Shown here piece by piece: positions 61,912 through 64,000 of a stretch of DNA of 64,000 nt. Source of the DNA: Phycomyces blakesleeanus NRRL 1555(-) (taxonomy: Eukaryota > Mucoromycota > Mucoromycetes > Mucorales > Phycomycetaceae); NCBI RefSeq assembly GCF_001638985.1, contig NW_017265170.1, positions 62,001 through 126,000 on the forward strand, read 5' to 3'. Made by a program: the position numbers and the translations under genes. Positions within the stretch are counted from its first letter, which is position 1; every line of letters begins with the position of its first letter. A model generated the notes under the pieces. It saw only the letters and a list, made by a program, of their open reading frames with translations, did not search any database and was not told the DNA's origin.

Positions 61912-64000
61912 TTAATAAAAGGGATAAAGGAAGGACCAGTATGAACCAAATTTGTTGAGGTTAACAACATATTTACAGCCAACTTTCAGATGCATGTCTA
62001 ATAGACAAACAACCTTCAATTCATCTAGTGGCGTGTATATATCATCAGCATATTTGAGTGCTAGACAATAATTGTTGTTAACAGCATGTGTGGATGGATA
62101 TTCGATATACAAATGGTATACTTTAGAAAGAAGCACCATTCCAATGATGATATGTCCATTGCTTTGTCTAAATAGAGCAAATGTATTGTCTTTTAATATC
62201 CTTCCAGGGGTCAAACCTGTACCGTTGTTGTCTGCAAATTCTCTGGACCCACCGAGCAAAGTTTCATGGAATTTCCCATCAGAGTTTTGTTGCATGTATT
62301 CTGCAATAGCTTTTCCACGGGTTTCCCTTAAACCATTCTTGCCTATCCATGAACCACCATCAATAATATGTCTTGTCATATATTGTTTACCAAATTTGAG
62401 ACATATATCTTTCGATGTGTTCATACGGTTTGTATGAAACAAGTGTTCACAAATGTGCTTGTTGAACTGCTCTCCCTTTTTGGTCTTGTAGTTAAGAGCA
62501 GGCCCGAATCTTTGTAAATCTTCAGGTAGATAGGTCAACAGATGGACTTTTGGCTTGGACGTATAGAATGCATGTTTTTTATGTTTACAGTTAGTGTCGT
62601 ATTTGTGTAGGGCTTCAATTAGACTTCTAACGGCAGAGTCTACTTCACTGATATATGTCTCATATTGACTGTCGATAGATCAAACAAATACTAGAGAGCA
62701 TAGACGGCCGAGACGAACAAAGAGGGGAGTGATTTCCTGTAATACTTCTGTATCTGCAAACTTTATGGCCAGGATTACCGGAAGTATTTGGATTAGTACC
62801 TTGAAATCTCTACCAAGAAATGAACCAGCATGGGTGAGAGACCTTGTAAACGCTCTTGATATGCCTCTGGAATTTTTGTAGTCTTTAACGTAATCAAACA
62901 GTTCTTCTAGTTCTTTTTTGTTTTTGTTCAAGACAACTTTAACCAGATCGGTGATAAGATACTTTGCAATGCCAAGGAGAATTTAGTGCAATATTTCAGC
63001 AGGAGTATCTTTTGACTGGTCATATGCTTTAAGTTCTAGCAGTTTGTCTGTTGACTTGTTTTTAAAACTTAACTCTTCTGCTGTGTTTTTGTTGTCAAAG
63101 CAAGGAATATCAGGGATCACTGTATCTCTGTCTGGTGCAGAAGCGGCCTGGATATAATGATCCTTGGTTCTTGTTGGATGCCTGTTAGTATAGTATTCAA
63201 CTTCGTTCAACTTGGGGATTCGACTTTGCAATTTAATGTAGCACTTTCTACAAGGGTAAGTTGAGTTGGGCGCACCTAAACCGCAAAGCTCTGAGTGACA
63301 AGATGTATCTGCCTCAATCCAAAGTAAAGGAGATACCACAAGAACATATGCATTATCTTCTGCAGAGAATATTACCACGCCGTTTTCTAGCTTCTTCAAA
63401 TCATCAACAATTTCAGGTAACAACGAGGCAGCGTTTGCACCTTTCTTCTTTGGAATTGCTGATATAAATAAGATATTCTCTATGGAGCACCTTTCTTCAA
63501 AAGAGAGGGCCGCACATTTCATCGACCAGCTCTTGTATGGATTAAATTGCTTAGAGGTGTTCCCAGAAGTATCATCCGAGAAAAGAATTACAGGTGCAAT
63601 ATTTACCTTGTAATATTTTCTTCGGTTGTTTTCTTGGTCAGTTCCGTCGCATATAAGCCTCTTCAGAAAATGTTCTTCTTCAAGTAATTTACGATGAGTT
63701 GGAATGAGCGAGATAATTGTGTCAGGAGAGATGCTGCAACATAAGGAGGTGTTTAATGGGGTTGTGTCAACAGAGAGAAATGATTCAATATTTATGTTGG
63801 TACGATTGATTTCGATGCCAATGCTACAACCATCTTTTGGAGTTCGAACAATATATCCATGAGAGAAGACATTGGATGTATCCATTGTATGGAAAGATTC
63901 CACCAGAAAGCAAAGGTTAGGCGAGCAATCTTTTAACAGAACAATGTCACCAGACCAGAAATCAACGTTGTTGTGGGTAAACATGGGTTGTTGGAAGTAT
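61912..64000 (-). pseudogene. Large Tnp2-like (CACTA/Plavaka-type?) transposase, two stops, cut by window edge
   Basis: One minus-strand frame runs about 690 codons from the window edge to 61912 with only two interruptions: TAA at 62983-62985 (after TPAEILH, continuing ILLGIAKYLITDLVK) and TGA at 62680-62682 (after RLGRLCSLVFV, continuing SIDSQYETYISEVD). Recognisable parts: VILFSDDTSGNTSKQFNPY, IENILFISAIPK, WIEADTSCHSELCGLGAPNS, YPCRKCYIKL, KVHLLTYLPEDLQRFGPAL and HLFHTNRMNTSKDICLKFGK. DDTSGN..K and the LH..LLG and GP motifs recall large fungal Tnp2-type transposases. There is an ATG at 63984, but the frame is open to the edge. The exact superfamily is uncertain. Confidence 0.5.

Noticed and set aside
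1..64000. tRNA, rRNA and snRNA genes
   Set aside because: I looked for B-box (GGTTCGAATCC-like) and U6-like motifs on both strands and saw none; a covariance-model scan could still find degenerate ones.

Overview
The window reads as nuclear DNA of a filamentous fungus, most likely an early-diverging lineage such as Mucorales. The genes are rich in short introns and the non-coding DNA is very A+T-rich and full of (TA)n, (TAA)n and poly-A/T runs. The gene set is fungal: ERG6, a Ste12 factor that combines the STE domain with C2H2 fingers, a Grainyhead/CP2 factor, and ATP synthase subunit i/j. The species assignment is an inference.

Positions 1-43,000 are a normal gene-bearing compartment. In order they hold: the 3' part of ERG6 (+); STE12 (-); an F-box protein (+); a three-exon ATP18-like gene (-); a seven-exon cytochrome P450 (-); a large intergenic gap; an eight-exon Grainyhead/CP2 factor (-); a 4.2 kb gap; a twelve-exon UPF0652/DUF2009 gene with an N-terminal B-box-like zinc cluster (-); an ankyrin-repeat gene (+); the NAD(P)HX epimerase NAXE (-) with an 18-nt exon; EMC1 (+); and a hormone-sensitive-lipase-type hydrolase (-). 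I joined exons at GT-AG sites (one GC-AG) and checked that the phase is kept throughout. The gene products are mostly unrelated housekeeping or regulatory proteins, so I see no pathway cluster. The linked themes are sterol/lipid/P450/ER functions (ERG6, P450, EMC1, lipase) and two developmental-type transcription factors.

Positions 45,200-64,000 are a transposon graveyard with far fewer microsatellites. A 5.35 kb non-LTR (L1/Tx1-like) retrotransposon, flanked by a 15-bp target-site duplication, carries ORF1 (two CCHC knuckles) and a broken ORF2 (endonuclease-RT). A second, 5'-truncated copy lies about 800 bp away with its own 13-bp duplication, and its 3' tail is split by what looks like a 542-bp solo LTR. 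Further right are a fragment of a large DNA-transposon protein, a dead PIF/Harbinger pair (SANT/Myb-like gene and transposase, convergent), an orphan CENP-B/pogo-like DNA-binding ORF beside a hairpin, and a long Tnp2-like transposase frame with two in-frame stops that runs off the window edge.

I saw no tRNA, rRNA, CRISPR or viral gene. I did not find a clearly new biological system. The best leads are the nested retroelements with shared lesions and CpG-type divergence, an in-frame GC-AG intron in the ankyrin gene whose retention would add a hydrophobic segment, and the catalytic-motif microexon of NAXE.
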